Of a DNA stretch of 64,000 bases, positions 18,185-27,606 are shown piece by piece. Under the pieces are notes generated by a model that had not been told where the DNA came from, made no database searches, and saw nothing but the letters and a program-made list of their open reading frames with translations. Numbering within the stretch: position 1 is the first letter of the stretch; every line of letters begins with the position of its first letter. Position numbers and translations under genes: made by a program. The DNA comes from Cytobacillus eiseniae. GTDB taxonomy: Bacteria > Bacillota > Bacilli > Bacillales > Cytobacillaceae. The stretch covers positions 143,574-207,573 of the forward strand of contig NZ_JAGIKZ010000003.1 of NCBI RefSeq assembly GCF_017874625.1, written 5' to 3'.

Positions 18185-18889
18185 TCAAGTGGTTGTGACA
18201 TTTTCGGTGTGCTTATCGGCGCGAATGTCATGCCAGCGCTCCCTGGCCATATCGATAATGCCTGATTCCACTGAACGGTTTTGCTGTTCAATCACTTTTG
18301 AGAAGTACTTAACAGCTTGGTCTCTTTTATGTGTTCTTCTTGCAAGTTCTCCGATTAAATAAAGAATCTTTACTTCTGACATTTGTGTACCTTTAAAATC
18401 ATCTGCCATATAGGAATTTAAATAGTCATTCATAGCCAGATTCATAAAACGCTGTTCTTGTTCAACATTTTCTAAGATTCGATATAACCAAGCAAGTCTC
18501 ACATAGAAACCAGCAACAATAATATGCTTTTCCTTCTTCAATAAACAACAGTAAACAGCTAATTTATATGTTTTAATCGCATCTTGAATGGTTCGTTTTT
18601 CTCCATAATCATGTAAAGCCCACTGTGCGCATACTTTTTCTTGAATTTCATCTATTGCTCCAGGTGGAAAATACGGAGCACAATCATCTGTAGAAGAAAA
18701 TCCACAATGAGGGCAGACATTTACATTGTATAAAATTGGGTTTAGCTCCTCTGAAGAGTAGATCGGACAAAAATCAGTATCATAGCTCTTTACTTTGATA
18801 AATTTAGAACGGAGCTTTTTTGTAGTGAAAGCATTATTACATATTTTACATGTACACTGCTTATCATAGATGGGGTCAATTTGTGTCAT
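18185..18889 (-). CDS. DUF2225 family protein with two CxxC zinc-ribbon motifs
   Basis: 234 residues. The N-terminal part has CTCKICNNAF and CPHCGFSS, a likely four-cysteine zinc ribbon, followed by helical TPR-like repeats (AIKTYKLAVYCCLLKK, AGFYVRLAWLYRILEN, YLIGELARRTHKRDQAVKYF). The family is common in spore formers and its role is unknown. Start at the ATG preceded by AAGGAGGCGATCTCT; the frame is open 19 codons further upstream without a site. Confidence 0.85.
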   Translation of the reverse strand: MTQIDPIYDKQCTCKICNNAFTTKKLRSKFIKVKSYDTDFCPIYSSEELNPILYNVNVCPHCGFSSTDDCAPYFPPGAIDEIQEKVCAQWALHDYGEKRTIQDAIKTYKLAVYCCLLKKEKHIIVAGFYVRLAWLYRILENVEQEQRFMNLAMNDYLNSYMADDFKGTQMSEVKILYLIGELARRTHKRDQAVKYFSKVIEQQNRSVESGIIDMARERWHDIRADKHTENVTTT

Positions 18890-19123
18890 AGAGATCGCCT
18901 CCTTAGGTATAATGGTGTATTTTCCTTTATAGGAATATCTAATCATTATTACTAATATTATACTCTATTTCATGATAAAAGCACTAAAAACCAATATGGA
19001 CTTAGTGAAAAATGATGCATTCAGATTAGTTGAGGACTGGCGTGTTAGTGTATATACTATTAGTAAGGTGAAATTATCAATTTGGATAAATGCTTTTCAG
19101 AAAAAGGGAAGGAGGATAAGAAG

Positions 19124-19486
19124 ATGAATGAAGTAGTTATATTAACAGAAGCTGCATCTCTGCAAATTAAGGAAATGATGAAGTCGAGTGAGGAAGAGAA
19201 TGCCTTTTTACGTGTTTCCGTAAAAGGTGGAGGCTGCAGTGGGCTATCCTATGGCATGGGATTTGCTCATGAAATAGAGGAAATGGATACGAAGCTTGAA
19301 CAATATGGCATTCAAATTCTTGTTAACAAGGAGGATGCTCCGATTCTGCAAGGAACGAAAATCGATTATAAACAATCATTAATGGGTGGAGGCTTCACCA
19401 TTGATAATCCAAATGCGATTGCCTCATGTGGATGTGGTTCATCTTTCCGTACAGCAACAGCAACAGGAACACCTGAGGAATGTTAA
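19124..19486 (+). CDS. yutM: A-type Fe-S carrier protein (IscA/ErpA, HesB family; YutM)
   Basis: 120 residues with the three family cysteines: GGGCSGLSYG (about residue 39) and the C-terminal CGCGSSF pair. A-type carriers bind and hand over Fe-S clusters; LipA and other radical enzymes are known clients in other bacteria. ATG at 19124 follows AAGGAGGATAAGAAG; the longer upstream frame has no site. Single-gene unit with its own terminator. Confidence 0.95.
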   Translation: MNEVVILTEAASLQIKEMMKSSEEENAFLRVSVKGGGCSGLSYGMGFAHEIEEMDTKLEQYGIQILVNKEDAPILQGTKIDYKQSLMGGGFTIDNPNAIASCGCGSSFRTATATGTPEEC

Positions 19487-19566
19487 TTGGTTAAACATGG
19501 AAAAGGAACCGAACATCAAGATAAGTGCTTCGATGCAAAGGTAGAAAAATAAAAAACAAATATTTC

Positions 19567-19606
19567 AGCAAGCGAGTCAGCAAATATTCTCGCTTGCTTT
19601 TTTTTG
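19567..19606 (+). terminator. Terminator of yutM
   Basis: AGCAAGCGAG / CTCGCTTGCT stem followed by an eight-base T-run, 80 bases after the stop. Confidence 0.9.
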
Positions 19607-19716
19607 TTAGTTTTTACTGTTGAAAATAGCAACAAATGGACAATTACTGTTCCCTTATCACGATTAAGTGGATTCTAAAAAAGGGGGTGGCTTGAGCAGC
19701 AGAACTGATAAATAGA

Positions 19717-19855
19717 CGGGAAAAATCCGCTTATTTCAAAATTTTTAATGAAAAAAGAGTAAATAAGCGGAAAAATTCCGCCTATTTACTCAAAAGGTCC
19801 AATAATGGGTGATTTTTCTTTGATTAAGCGGAAAATCTCCGCTTATTTTTCTTTT
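19717..19855. repeat. Cluster of AAGCGGAAAATTCCGCTT hairpins
   Basis: Three short palindromic units in 139 bp: GGGAAAAATCCGCTTATTT, AATAAGCGGAAAAATTCCGCC and TTAAGCGGAAAATCTCCGCTT, separated by A/T-rich spacers. They match the hairpin units in the 112-bp tandem array at the right edge of the window. Intergenic between yutM and yumC. Confidence 0.75.
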
Positions 19856-19949
19856 GCTAGATGTAAAGCCATTGCGTTTACTCAGCAATATGATTTAGCT
19901 TGGTATTAACTTCACAACCGAACTACCAAACATTGGATTCCCTTTTTTA

Positions 19950-20945
19950 TTAATTAAACATCGAAGAGCTGTGCATCGGCTGGATTTTTGCTTTTGGATC
20001 AATGTAAGCCTTTGCATTGTTCACTGCCGTTGGTGCTTCACCAAAACCACAAGCAATAAGCTTCACTTTGCCATCATATGTGCAAATATCTCCTGCTGCA
20101 TAAATGCCGGCAATATTTGTTTCCATTTTCGAATTAACAACGATGGAATTCTTCTCAATTTCTAAGCCCCACTCTTTAATTGGGCCAAGGGAAGAAACGA
20201 ATCCATAGTTACAGATAACTGCATCTACATCTAATGTAACTTTTTCCTTGTCAGTTACGCCTTCAAGTACTACCTGGCTAATGCCATTGTCATCACCGAT
20301 TAATTCAACAGGTACATATGGTGTTTTAATATCTACTTTTGAATTATTCAGATTCTCCACACTATGCTCATGCGCACGGAATTTATCACGTCTGTGAATA
20401 ATGGTTACTTGTTCTGCAATCGGTTCAAGCATTAAAGCCCAATCCACTGCAGAGTCTCCCCCGCCGAATACGACTACTTTTTTACCTGCAAAATGATTTA
20501 AATCATCAATAAAGTAGTGAAGGTTCTTGCCTTCATATTGAGCAGCACTATCCAGCTCTAGGCGGCGTGGTTGGAATGCGCCATTTCCAGCAGTAATGAT
20601 GACTGATTTTGTGTAATGAATTTCTTTATTCGTCGTTAATTTAAAGATGCCATCCTCTTGCTTTTCCAACTTTTCAACAGATTGTTCAAGCGCAGTGGCT
20701 GGCTCAAATTTTGCCATTTGCTCTTTTAAATTATCGATTAATTCTTGTGCCCGCACTTTAGGAAAACCTGCAACATCATATATGTATTTTTCAGGATAAA
20801 GGGCCGATAATTGACCGCCAAGCTGTGGCAAGCTCTCAATAATTTTGACTGAGGCTTGTCTCATGCCGCCATAGAAAGCAGTGAATAAGCCAATTGGTCC
20901 TCCGCCAATAATCGTTATATCATATACTTTTTGATCTTCTTTCAC
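19950..20945 (-). CDS. yumC: Ferredoxin/flavodoxin--NADP reductase (thioredoxin reductase-like, YumC)
   Basis: 331 residues, almost colinear with B. subtilis YumC. It starts [20 protein letters not shown] (FAD), has an NADPH site [15 protein letters not shown], then [12 protein letters not shown], and ends [20 protein letters not shown]. It lacks the CxxC of thioredoxin reductase, as this FNR class does. It supplies electrons from NADPH to ferredoxin or flavodoxin. GTG at 20945 preceded by GGGGGGAT is the start; the 83 extra upstream codons are A/T-rich leader. Confidence 0.97.
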   Translation of the reverse strand: MKEDQKVYDITIIGGGPIGLFTAFYGGMRQASVKIIESLPQLGGQLSALYPEKYIYDVAGFPKVRAQELIDNLKEQMAKFEPATALEQSVEKLEKQEDGIFKLTTNKEIHYTKSVIITAGNGAFQPRRLELDSAAQYEGKNLHYFIDDLNHFAGKKVVVFGGGDSAVDWALMLEPIAEQVTIIHRRDKFRAHEHSVENLNNSKVDIKTPYVPVELIGDDNGISQVVLEGVTDKEKVTLDVDAVICNYGFVSSLGPIKEWGLEIEKNSIVVNSKMETNIAGIYAAGDICTYDGKVKLIACGFGEAPTAVNNAKAYIDPKAKIQPMHSSSMFN

Positions 20946-21250
20946 ACCGTATCCCCCCAAAATATTTGTGCAACTACCATCATATATAATAACATAAAAT
21001 AATCTAAAGCTCACTCTTTGGAAAAAATATTGCGAAAAGGTTAAATAATCTAAACATATAGTAAATGTTAGTAAATAAAGAGGAATTTTGCTAAACTGAA
21101 ATCCAATATTAAGCTTTTTATGATTTTTTGGTTGAAAAACAGTAGTAAAACGAATAATATATAATATAAATATAATGTTAAGATTTTGTGACAAATTACC
21201 AACTTTTTTTTGACAACTTTAGTGAATAGAATCACAAACTCTTATTTTAA

Positions 21251-21388
21251 AAAGGCTCTTTTCTAAAAGATTGTTGTGCTTAAACTAACTGTTTAAATAA
21301 ATAGGGTTTACCAACTGGATCGGTTGATTGCAGCATCCTTTGGCGAAATCAACCTTTACTAACTTTATCTAAGTGAAAACAGCCTTTA
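21251..21388 (+). repeat. MITE-like dispersed element, copy 4 (internally deleted)
   Basis: Both ends are intact (AAAGGCTCTTTTC and GAAAACAGCCTTT, with flanking A-runs extending the inverted repeat), but the GC-rich middle is gone: ATCGGTTGATTGCAGC runs almost directly into GCGAAATCAACCTTTACTAAC. About 138 bp. Confidence 0.8.
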
Positions 21389-21445
21389 AAAAGACAGCGG
21401 TTACAAAATACGATAGAAAATATACAAAAAGGTGGAAGATACACA

Positions 21446-22663
21446 TTGAGAAAGGTAAAAATCGTTATTTTAGGTGCAGGCTATGGTGGATTAATGACAG
21501 CCACTCGATTACAAAAGGCAGTCGGAGTGAATGAAGCAGAAATCGTATTAGTCAATAAGAATAGCTACCATTATGAAACGACTTGGTTACATGAAGCATC
21601 AGCAGGTACCTTACATCATGATCGAGTTAGATATGATGTGAAAAACGTAATCGATACGAATAAAGTTCAGTTTGTTCAAGATACAGCTGTAGAAATAAAG
21701 ACAGAAGAGAAAAAGGTAATCCTTGAAAATGGAGAACTTGAATACGACTACTTAGTCATCGCACTAGGTGGAGAATCAGAAACATTTGGAATTAAAGGCT
21801 TAAAGGAACATGCCTTTTCAATTGTGAATGTTAATTCCGCTCGCCAAATTCGTGAGCATATTGAATATCAATTCGCAACATACAATACAGAAATTGAGAA
21901 AAAAGATGAGCGTTTAACGATTGTTGTTGGTGGTGCTGGATTTACAGGCATTGAATTCCTTGGTGAGTTAGGCAATCGAATTCCAGAGTTATGTAAGGAA
22001 TATGATGTGGATTATGAGAAGGTAAGAATTATTTGTGTAGAGGCTGCACCAATGGTATTACCAGGATTTGATCCAGAGCTTGTCAATTATGCAGTGGCTC
22101 ATTTGGAGAAAAAAGGTGTTGAGTTCCGTATTGGTACGGCGATTAAAGAAGCAACACCTGAAGGAATCATCGTCGGTAAAGGTGAAGATGAAACAGAAGA
22201 AATTAAAGCAGGAACAGTCGTATGGGCAGCAGGGATTCGTGGAAATTCAATCATTGAGAAATCAGGATTTGAAGCGATGCGTGGTCGTGTGAAAGTTCAA
22301 TTAGACTTGAGAGCACCAGGACATGAAAATGTATTCATTATTGGGGATTCTTCATTAATGATTAATGAAGAAATAAATCGTCCATACCCACCTACTGCTC
22401 AAATTGCGATGCAGCAAGGAGAAACATGTGCTAGAAATCTTGCTGCATTAGTTCGTGGAAAGAATGAACTAGAGCAATTCAAGCCAGATATTAAAGGAAC
22501 AGTATGTTCACTTGGTGAAGATGATGCAATTGGGGTCGCTTTCGGCAAGAAAATGGTTGGTTCAAAGGCATCATTTATGAAGAAAATGATTGATAACCGT
22601 GCCTTATATATGATTGGTGGGCCATCACTTGTTATGAAAAAAGGTAAATTCAACATCTTATAA
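21446..22663 (+). CDS. yumB: NADH dehydrogenase-like flavoprotein YumB (NDH-2 family)
   Basis: 405 residues with the full NDH-2 layout: [15 protein letters not shown] (FAD), [18 protein letters not shown] (NADH, about 151-168), [10 protein letters not shown], and [14 protein letters not shown] followed by [17 protein letters not shown] for FAD and quinone. C-terminal amphipathic region for membrane attachment. Length equals respiratory Ndh enzymes. TTG start after AAGGTGGAAG. Beside yumC, as in B. subtilis. Confidence 0.93.
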   Translation: MRKVKIVILGAGYGGLMTATRLQKAVGVNEAEIVLVNKNSYHYETTWLHEASAGTLHHDRVRYDVKNVIDTNKVQFVQDTAVEIKTEEKKVILENGELEYDYLVIALGGESETFGIKGLKEHAFSIVNVNSARQIREHIEYQFATYNTEIEKKDERLTIVVGGAGFTGIEFLGELGNRIPELCKEYDVDYEKVRIICVEAAPMVLPGFDPELVNYAVAHLEKKGVEFRIGTAIKEATPEGIIVGKGEDETEEIKAGTVVWAAGIRGNSIIEKSGFEAMRGRVKVQLDLRAPGHENVFIIGDSSLMINEEINRPYPPTAQIAMQQGETCARNLAALVRGKNELEQFKPDIKGTVCSLGEDDAIGVAFGKKMVGSKASFMKKMIDNRALYMIGGPSLVMKKGKFNIL

Positions 22664-22679
22664 TTTTAGTTTGAAAACT

Positions 22680-22709
22680 GACTGTCCGAAAAGCGGGCAG
22701 TCTTTTACT
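22680..22709 (+). terminator. Terminator of yumB
   Basis: GACTGTCCG / CGGGCAGTC stem and T-run. From here to 23095 (about 390 bases) I see no gene, RNA or repeat; the DNA is A/T-rich and featureless apart from the ribosome site of yuiA. Confidence 0.85.
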
Positions 22710-23095
22710 ATTGACCGATAAAATCAGAGAAGTAGCCAATAAATTATCCAAAGCTGCTAGAAACCCAAAATCTAAGCCAATATAGCAGGCACCAACATTA
22801 TCATTTTTTCAATTTTTATGAATCATTACAAGAATAAAACTTGTTATATCATTCGAATGCTCATCAATCATTCTGTTGATCCTCGGATAAAACTCATCGC
22901 TCCACGCTTGAGAAGTGGAAATGCGCTTTAATATTTATTGATTTTTCTGAAAGTATGAGAACGAGGGAGATAATAAAAGGAAGAAGTGATTGTATGCGTT
23001 TCCAGTCCTACTTTTTCACCGAATTTCAGCCTTTTCTTTTTAAACAATTCTTGATATATTATCAGAAAATTCAGTTACAAAAGGAGAGGGCTAAA

Positions 23096-23221
23096 ATGAC
23101 AACAAAGAAATATGAATTTAATGGATGTACGTACTGTTCAGGAAAAGGATATTTTCAGTTATTACTTGGTGGTTCAGAAACCTGTTCCTGCTGCAGTGGA
23201 ACAGGCAAGAAAAAGGAATAA
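23096..23221 (+). CDS. yuiA: YuiA, small DnaJ-type zinc-finger protein (41 aa)
   Basis: 41 residues with two CxxCxGxG knuckles, CTYCSGKG and CSCCSGTG, as in the zinc-binding repeats of DnaJ. Probably binds one zinc; function unknown. ATG at 23096 follows AAAGGAGAGGGCTAAA. The in-frame extension upstream has no site. Same neighbourhood as B. subtilis yuiA. Confidence 0.9.
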   Translation: MTTKKYEFNGCTYCSGKGYFQLLLGGSETCSCCSGTGKKKE

Positions 23222-23229
23222 CCTCAGTT

Positions 23230-23257
23230 AAACTCCGCTAAGTCAGCGGAGTTTTTT
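23230..23257 (+). terminator. Terminator of yuiA
   Basis: AACTCCGCT / AGCGGAGTT stem followed by TTTTTT. Confidence 0.9.
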
Positions 23258-23315
23258 ATTCAATAATAAATGGTTTAGCTCCATAAGACAGACTTCCTCA
23301 GCGTAAGGATCAATA

Positions 23316-23450
23316 GAAAAAAACGGTAGCCAAGAAGTGCTTATGTCACCCGCAACAAGAAATTTCAGTGAAAATCGGTAGCTAAGAAGCGTTCATGTCG
23401 CCCGTAACAAGGAACCTCAGTGAAAATCGGTAGCCAAGAAGCGCACTTCG
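23316..23450. repeat. Direct tandem repeat, 52-bp period, about 2.6 copies
   Basis: Units begin with GAAAATCGGTAGC at 23324, 23376 and 23428 (position of the first C of CGGTAG), exactly 52 bases apart. Each runs through AAGAAGYGYTYATGTC and CCCGYAACAAG. Copies 1 and 2 differ at a handful of positions; copy 3 diverges after the first half. Non-coding. Confidence 0.8.
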
Positions 23451-23477
23451 CACAAGTATAAGCGTTCTTCTTATAGA

Positions 23478-23622
23478 CGGGCACCTAACGCCTATCTTAA
23501 CTTCCAGTCCCCGCTGCAGCAATTGCGTCAACATCGGTTTGTGTTCGCTATGGTGTTTCCTTTATCGCAAGGAGGAGACGCCTTCTTAGTTTGTACGGAG
23601 AGACCTTAGGCACTTGTACCTT
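23478..23622 (+). repeat. Second dispersed repeat family, shortened copy
   Basis: Shares CACCTAACGCCTATC, GCAATTGCGTCAACATCGGTT, GGTGTTTCCTTTATCG and TTTGTACGGAGAGACCTTAGG with the copies at 13.4 and 27.2 kb, with small deletions. Together with the 52-bp tandem array it fills the gap between yuiA and yuiB. Confidence 0.75.
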
Positions 23623-23690
23623 TCTTATTGACTCCCTTTTATACATTCAGTAAACTAAATAAGGATGTGTAAAGGGAGGAACAAAAAAAG

Positions 23691-24014
23691 ATGGAAATGA
23701 CAATTTTCGTATTGCCTATTTCAATGCTGCTTTTTTTAGTATTATTTTTTGGAATCGGTTTTATTTTAAATATGCTTTTAAGAATGTCATGGATTATGGC
23801 TATTGTTTATCCAATTATTGCCTTATTTATCATTGATAAAGTTCGGTTTATTGAATATTTTACAAATACGAAGGATTCATTTATAAGTTTAGGAAATGAA
23901 TTATCTCAGTTGGCAACTGCTGATGTACTTATTCTATCAAGCGGTTTAGCTGGTGCAATTATTGCTGGTGTAACGATGAAAGTTCTTCGGAAAAAGGGAT
24001 ATCAAATGTTTTAA
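23691..24014 (+). CDS. yuiB: YuiB family membrane protein
   Basis: 107 residues with three predicted membrane helices: about 4-30, 33-48 and 78-95, the last being LILSSGLAGAIIAGVTM. Conserved in Bacillaceae; no known role. ATG preceded by AAAGGGAGGAACAAAAAAAG. Order yuiA-yuiB-yuiC is that of B. subtilis. Confidence 0.88.
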   Translation: MEMTIFVLPISMLLFLVLFFGIGFILNMLLRMSWIMAIVYPIIALFIIDKVRFIEYFTNTKDSFISLGNELSQLATADVLILSSGLAGAIIAGVTMKVLRKKGYQMF

Positions 24015-24017
24015 TGA

Positions 24018-24047
24018 GAGGGCTCTGCATAATGCAGGGTCTTTTTA
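24018..24047 (+). terminator. Weak terminator of yuiB
   Basis: CTCTGCAT / ATGCAGGG hairpin followed by TTTTTAT. Confidence 0.6.
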
Positions 24048-24193
24048 TATGTATTTTTTAAAAATTCTTTAAATAGTGCTGAACTGTTGGAAATAAAGGG
24101 TTTTTGGCTGATTTTATCTTTCTTTTTATTTCTCTCATGAATATTTCTTTGAAAGTTGGGAAATGAATATTCTTGGGAGGAGTGAAATAATAT

Positions 24194-24901
24194 ATGAGTA
24201 GAATAAAAAGCTGGACAAGGCGAATAATCATGTTAACTTTATTTATTGCTGCAATTTTAACGACCTTTCAATCAATTTCTGGTGTAGAGGCAAGAACACT
24301 AGTCCCTTATTTTGTGAATGATGTAGCAGGAGCGGATGAACATACAGAACAAAAGCATACATTTAAGAAGGTAGGAGTTGCTTTTAAATTTCTTAAAAGG
24401 CTAGTTAGCGGTGATTTGCAAATATCTTCAAGCAAAGCTGTTTCTGGAGAGCCCCCAACATTGGAGGAAGCCATTGATTGGACGAAGTATCCAGCAAAGA
24501 AAGTAGTCGCAACAGGTTATACAGCCTATTATGAATCAACAGGTAAACATCCTAACCACCCTGGATTTGGCATTACATATTCTGGTGTAAAGGTGAAAAG
24601 AGATTTATATTCGACTGTCGCAGCAGACTTGAATGTATTTCCTATTGGCACCATCTTATTTATTCCCGGTTATGGGTATGGCGTTGTAGCGGATAAAGGT
24701 GGGGCAATTAAAGGGAATAAGGTGGATCTATATTATGAGACGGTTGAAGATGTATACAATAAATGGGGGAAAAAGACACTTGATGTGTACATCGTTGAAA
24801 TAGGGGATGGATCACTGACAGAAGAAGATCTTCATACATTGAATGAAAATGAATCGATGCAAGTATTTCGTCAGCAATATACAAAGTCAGAAGAAAAATA
24901 G
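24194..24901 (+). CDS. yuiC: YuiC, 3D-domain (Sps-type) muralytic protein
   Basis: 235 residues: N-terminal membrane anchor or signal (about 10-32), a linker to about 105, and a 3D domain named for three aspartates, seen here as [13 protein letters not shown] and LDVYIV, after [11 protein letters not shown]. subtilis YuiC is a 3D-domain protein with peptidoglycan lytic activity, related to the catalytic part of resuscitation-promoting factors. ATG follows GGGAGGAGTGAAATAATAT. Confidence 0.93.
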   Translation: MSRIKSWTRRIIMLTLFIAAILTTFQSISGVEARTLVPYFVNDVAGADEHTEQKHTFKKVGVAFKFLKRLVSGDLQISSSKAVSGEPPTLEEAIDWTKYPAKKVVATGYTAYYESTGKHPNHPGFGITYSGVKVKRDLYSTVAADLNVFPIGTILFIPGYGYGVVADKGGAIKGNKVDLYYETVEDVYNKWGKKTLDVYIVEIGDGSLTEEDLHTLNENESMQVFRQQYTKSEEK

Positions 24902-24910
24902 ATGATAGGA

Positions 24911-24950
24911 AAACAGGCAATTTCTTTATGAGAAATTGCCTGTTTCTTTT
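24911..24950. terminator. Terminator between yuiC and yuiD
   Basis: AACAGGCAATTTCT / AGAAATTGCCTGTT stem with T-run; genes on both sides converge. Confidence 0.88.
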
Positions 24951-24975
24951 ATGAAGTAGTATAAATTGTTCTTAA

Positions 24976-25452
24976 CTAGTGTAAAAAGTAATGAAGTACA
25001 AGTGTTAAAAGAACACCTGTTAATCCACCGAAGAAGACTTCAATTGGCTTATGGCCAAGCAATTCCTTTAATTCCCTGCGTTTTTCTTGTTCAGGCTTTT
25101 TCTGCCAATGCTTTGCTTCCTCAACAAATCGATTAAATTCTGATACTAACTGATTGAGGACAATCGCTTGTTCGCCAGCCTGTCTGCGCACGCCAGTCGC
25201 ATCAAACATCGTAATAATTGCAAAAATAGCGGATACGGCAAAAATAGGTGAATTTAGACCAGTTTCCAATGCAACACCTGTTGATAGAGCGGTGACAGCG
25301 GCTGAATGGGAGCTTGGCATGCCTCCTGTACTTGTAATGAGTGACCAATCAAGTTTCCGAGAGGCAATAAAGTAAATGGGCACTTTAACAAATTGGGCAA
25401 AGAAGATGGCAAATAATGCCGACCATAGGGGGAAATTCATAAATAATTCCAT
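24976..25452 (-). CDS. yuiD: YuiD, divergent PAP2-family membrane protein
   Basis: 158 residues, four to five membrane segments, with the PAP2 signature GGMPSSHSAAVTALS (about residues 43-57) that carries the serine-histidine part of the phosphatase site, then DATGVRRQAGEQA, VLNQLV and the C-terminal GHKPIEVFFGGLTG motif. This divergent PAP2 subgroup has no assigned substrate; lipid-phosphate hydrolysis is possible. ATG follows AAAGGTGG. Confidence 0.9.
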   Translation of the reverse strand: MELFMNFPLWSALFAIFFAQFVKVPIYFIASRKLDWSLITSTGGMPSSHSAAVTALSTGVALETGLNSPIFAVSAIFAIITMFDATGVRRQAGEQAIVLNQLVSEFNRFVEEAKHWQKKPEQEKRRELKELLGHKPIEVFFGGLTGVLLTLVLHYFLH

Positions 25453-25688
25453 TCAGAAACCACCTTTATTATAGATCGCAATACACCCGTGGTGGAGCAA
25501 ATTGCGTAAATGACTTATTCATAATAAGTGCTGAAAAAGACCTATTGTTAAGATGATAATCAACATTTTGTGAGAGTGCAATTGTTTTTATAAAAAAAAT
25601 CATGATTCATGCTGATGAAAATGATTGGATAGTCGAAATAGTGAACAATTTCAGATATAATGAAAACAATATTAACGGGGGTGAAGCG

Positions 25689-27197
25689 ATGTTTACAGTA
25701 AAAAGTGAAATGAATTATGCGACTGAACATGAATGTCTTGTAATTGGCTTATTTGATAAGCCGAATAAATTTGAAGGTGTTCTTGCAGATTTGGATAAGC
25801 AGTTTGAAGGACAATTGACAGAGCTTGTGAAAAGTGGAGATATCTCTGCTAAGAAAAAGGCAGTCTCAAAAGTACATACATTTAGTCGAATTGGTGCAAA
25901 AAGATTATTGGTTGTTGGTCTTGGCCGTGAAAAGGATTACAGCTTTGAAGGGTTGCGTGAAGCATTAGGAAAAACTTTCAAAGTAGCGATTGCTGCAAAG
26001 TTAACGGAAGCAGGGATCTTTCTTGATTCATTCCTTCAAGAAGATATGGATGCACTTGATGTGGCACATGCGATTAGTGAAGCATTTACTTTATCTACCT
26101 ATCGATTTGATGGCTATAAGCAAAAGAGAAATGAGCCGATCAAAGCAATTGAAAGCATGACTGTATATAGTAGTGCTGAGGATGGAGAAGAAATTAAAGC
26201 ATCATTAACAGTTGGCTATACACACGGAAAAGGAACAAACGCAGCTCGTACACTTGTGAATCTGCCAGGAAACATGCTGACAGCTACAGATATGGCTAAT
26301 TATGCGAAGGAACTAGCCGCAAAATATGATTTTGAAGTGGAAGTTCTTGAAAAAGAGGACATGCTCAAGCTTGGCATGGGTGCTTTGCTTGCAGTCAACC
26401 AAGGGTCAACTGAACCTCCCAAAATGATTGTGCTGAAATATCAAGGCAAAGATGAATGGAAAGATGTCATTGGTCTAGTAGGTAAAGGAATTACCTTTGA
26501 TACTGGCGGCTATTCGATTAAAACAAAAGACGGCCTTGTTGGCATGAAATCAGATATGGGCGGAGCAGCAGCTGTTCTAGGGGCAATGGAGGTGATCGGT
26601 GAATTAAGACCTGAACAAAATGTCGTTGCTGTTATTCCATCAACTGATAATATGATTAGTGGAAATGCATTTAAACCAGATGATGTCATTACGTCAATGA
26701 GCGGCAAAACAATTGAAGTATTGAATACAGATGCAGAGGGTCGTCTTGTGCTCGCGGATGCAGTTACATATGCAAAGCATCATGGCGCGAACTACTTAGT
26801 GGATGTTGCCACATTAACTGGCGGTGTAATCGTTGCACTTGGCATGGAAACAACAGGGGCATTAACGAATAATGAAGCGCTTTGGGAACAAGTCCTTGAG
26901 GCATCTTATGAGGCTGGTGAACCAATCTGGCGTCTTCCATTATTTGAAAAAGACAAACAACGAGTGAGAAACAGCAAAATTGCTGATTTAAATAATTCTC
27001 CAGGACGCGAAGGCCATGCAATTATGGGTGGGGCCTTTGTTGGTGAATTTGCCGAAGATACTCCTTGGGTACACTTGGATATCGCAGGGACATCTACTAC
27101 ACGCAAGGAACACGACCTTGGCCCTTCAGGTGCAACAGGTGTAATGGTTCGTACACTTGCCCTCCTTGTTGAAAGATTTGAACTAGAATCGAAATAA
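25689..27197 (+). CDS. pepA: Leucyl aminopeptidase (M17), PepA/YuiE
   Basis: 502 residues. The C-terminal catalytic half has [15 protein letters not shown] (lysine and aspartate metal ligands), [14 protein letters not shown] and [12 protein letters not shown], the M17 signature with the two-metal site, and later [10 protein letters not shown]. Cytosolic hexameric enzymes of this family release N-terminal residues from peptides. ATG at 25689 follows GGGGGTGAAGC; the upstream in-frame ATG has no site. Confidence 0.97.
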   Translation: MFTVKSEMNYATEHECLVIGLFDKPNKFEGVLADLDKQFEGQLTELVKSGDISAKKKAVSKVHTFSRIGAKRLLVVGLGREKDYSFEGLREALGKTFKVAIAAKLTEAGIFLDSFLQEDMDALDVAHAISEAFTLSTYRFDGYKQKRNEPIKAIESMTVYSSAEDGEEIKASLTVGYTHGKGTNAARTLVNLPGNMLTATDMANYAKELAAKYDFEVEVLEKEDMLKLGMGALLAVNQGSTEPPKMIVLKYQGKDEWKDVIGLVGKGITFDTGGYSIKTKDGLVGMKSDMGGAAAVLGAMEVIGELRPEQNVVAVIPSTDNMISGNAFKPDDVITSMSGKTIEVLNTDAEGRLVLADAVTYAKHHGANYLVDVATLTGGVIVALGMETTGALTNNEALWEQVLEASYEAGEPIWRLPLFEKDKQRVRNSKIADLNNSPGREGHAIMGGAFVGEFAEDTPWVHLDIAGTSTTRKEHDLGPSGATGVMVRTLALLVERFELESK

Positions 27198-27202
27198 TAG
27201 AG

Positions 27203-27231
27203 AAGCTCCAGACATGTTCTGGAGCTTTTTT
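27203..27231 (+). terminator. Terminator of pepA
   Basis: AAGCTCCAGA / TCTGGAGCTT stem followed by a T-run. Confidence 0.92.
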
Positions 27232-27235
27232 ACTG

Positions 27236-27455
27236 TCTATCGTACTATAAAATCGCACGTTGTGTATAACATTATGAGTAGTTTTAGTCTACGACCAGCT
27301 CCAGCGCCTATCGCCTATCAAGCTTCAGTACTGCTCCGCAACGATTGCGTCAACATCGTTTCGCTCACGCTCACCGTGTTTCCTTTATCGAAAGGGGCAG
27401 TTATCCAGTTTGTACGGCGAGGCCTTAGGCGCCTGCGCTATTGTTCTGTACAAAA
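27236..27455 (+). repeat. Second dispersed repeat family, copy 2
   Basis: Same blocks and order as 13400-13612: CGCACGTTGTGTATAA, CAGCTCCAGCGCCTATCGCC, ACGATTGCGTCAACATCG, TCACCGTGTTTCCTTTATCG, TTTGTACGGCGAGGCCTTAG. Like copy 1 it starts a few bases after a terminator. Confidence 0.8.
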
Positions 27456-27606
27456 ATAGGAGTGCTAGCAATCTAAATCCTCTTAAGATATTTTTTTACT
27501 AAAAATGAATTGACAGAGGAATGTAATTTATGATAGTTTTATATTCATATTTTAGTTCTCTACCAATTTAGCGAGATAAAGGAAAAGGAAAGAGAGGATA
27601 TCCATC

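Noticed and set aside
20946..21194. 83-residue N-terminal extension of YumC
   Set aside because: It translates an A/T-rich leader; the GTG at 20945 has GGGGGGAT before it and gives the family length.
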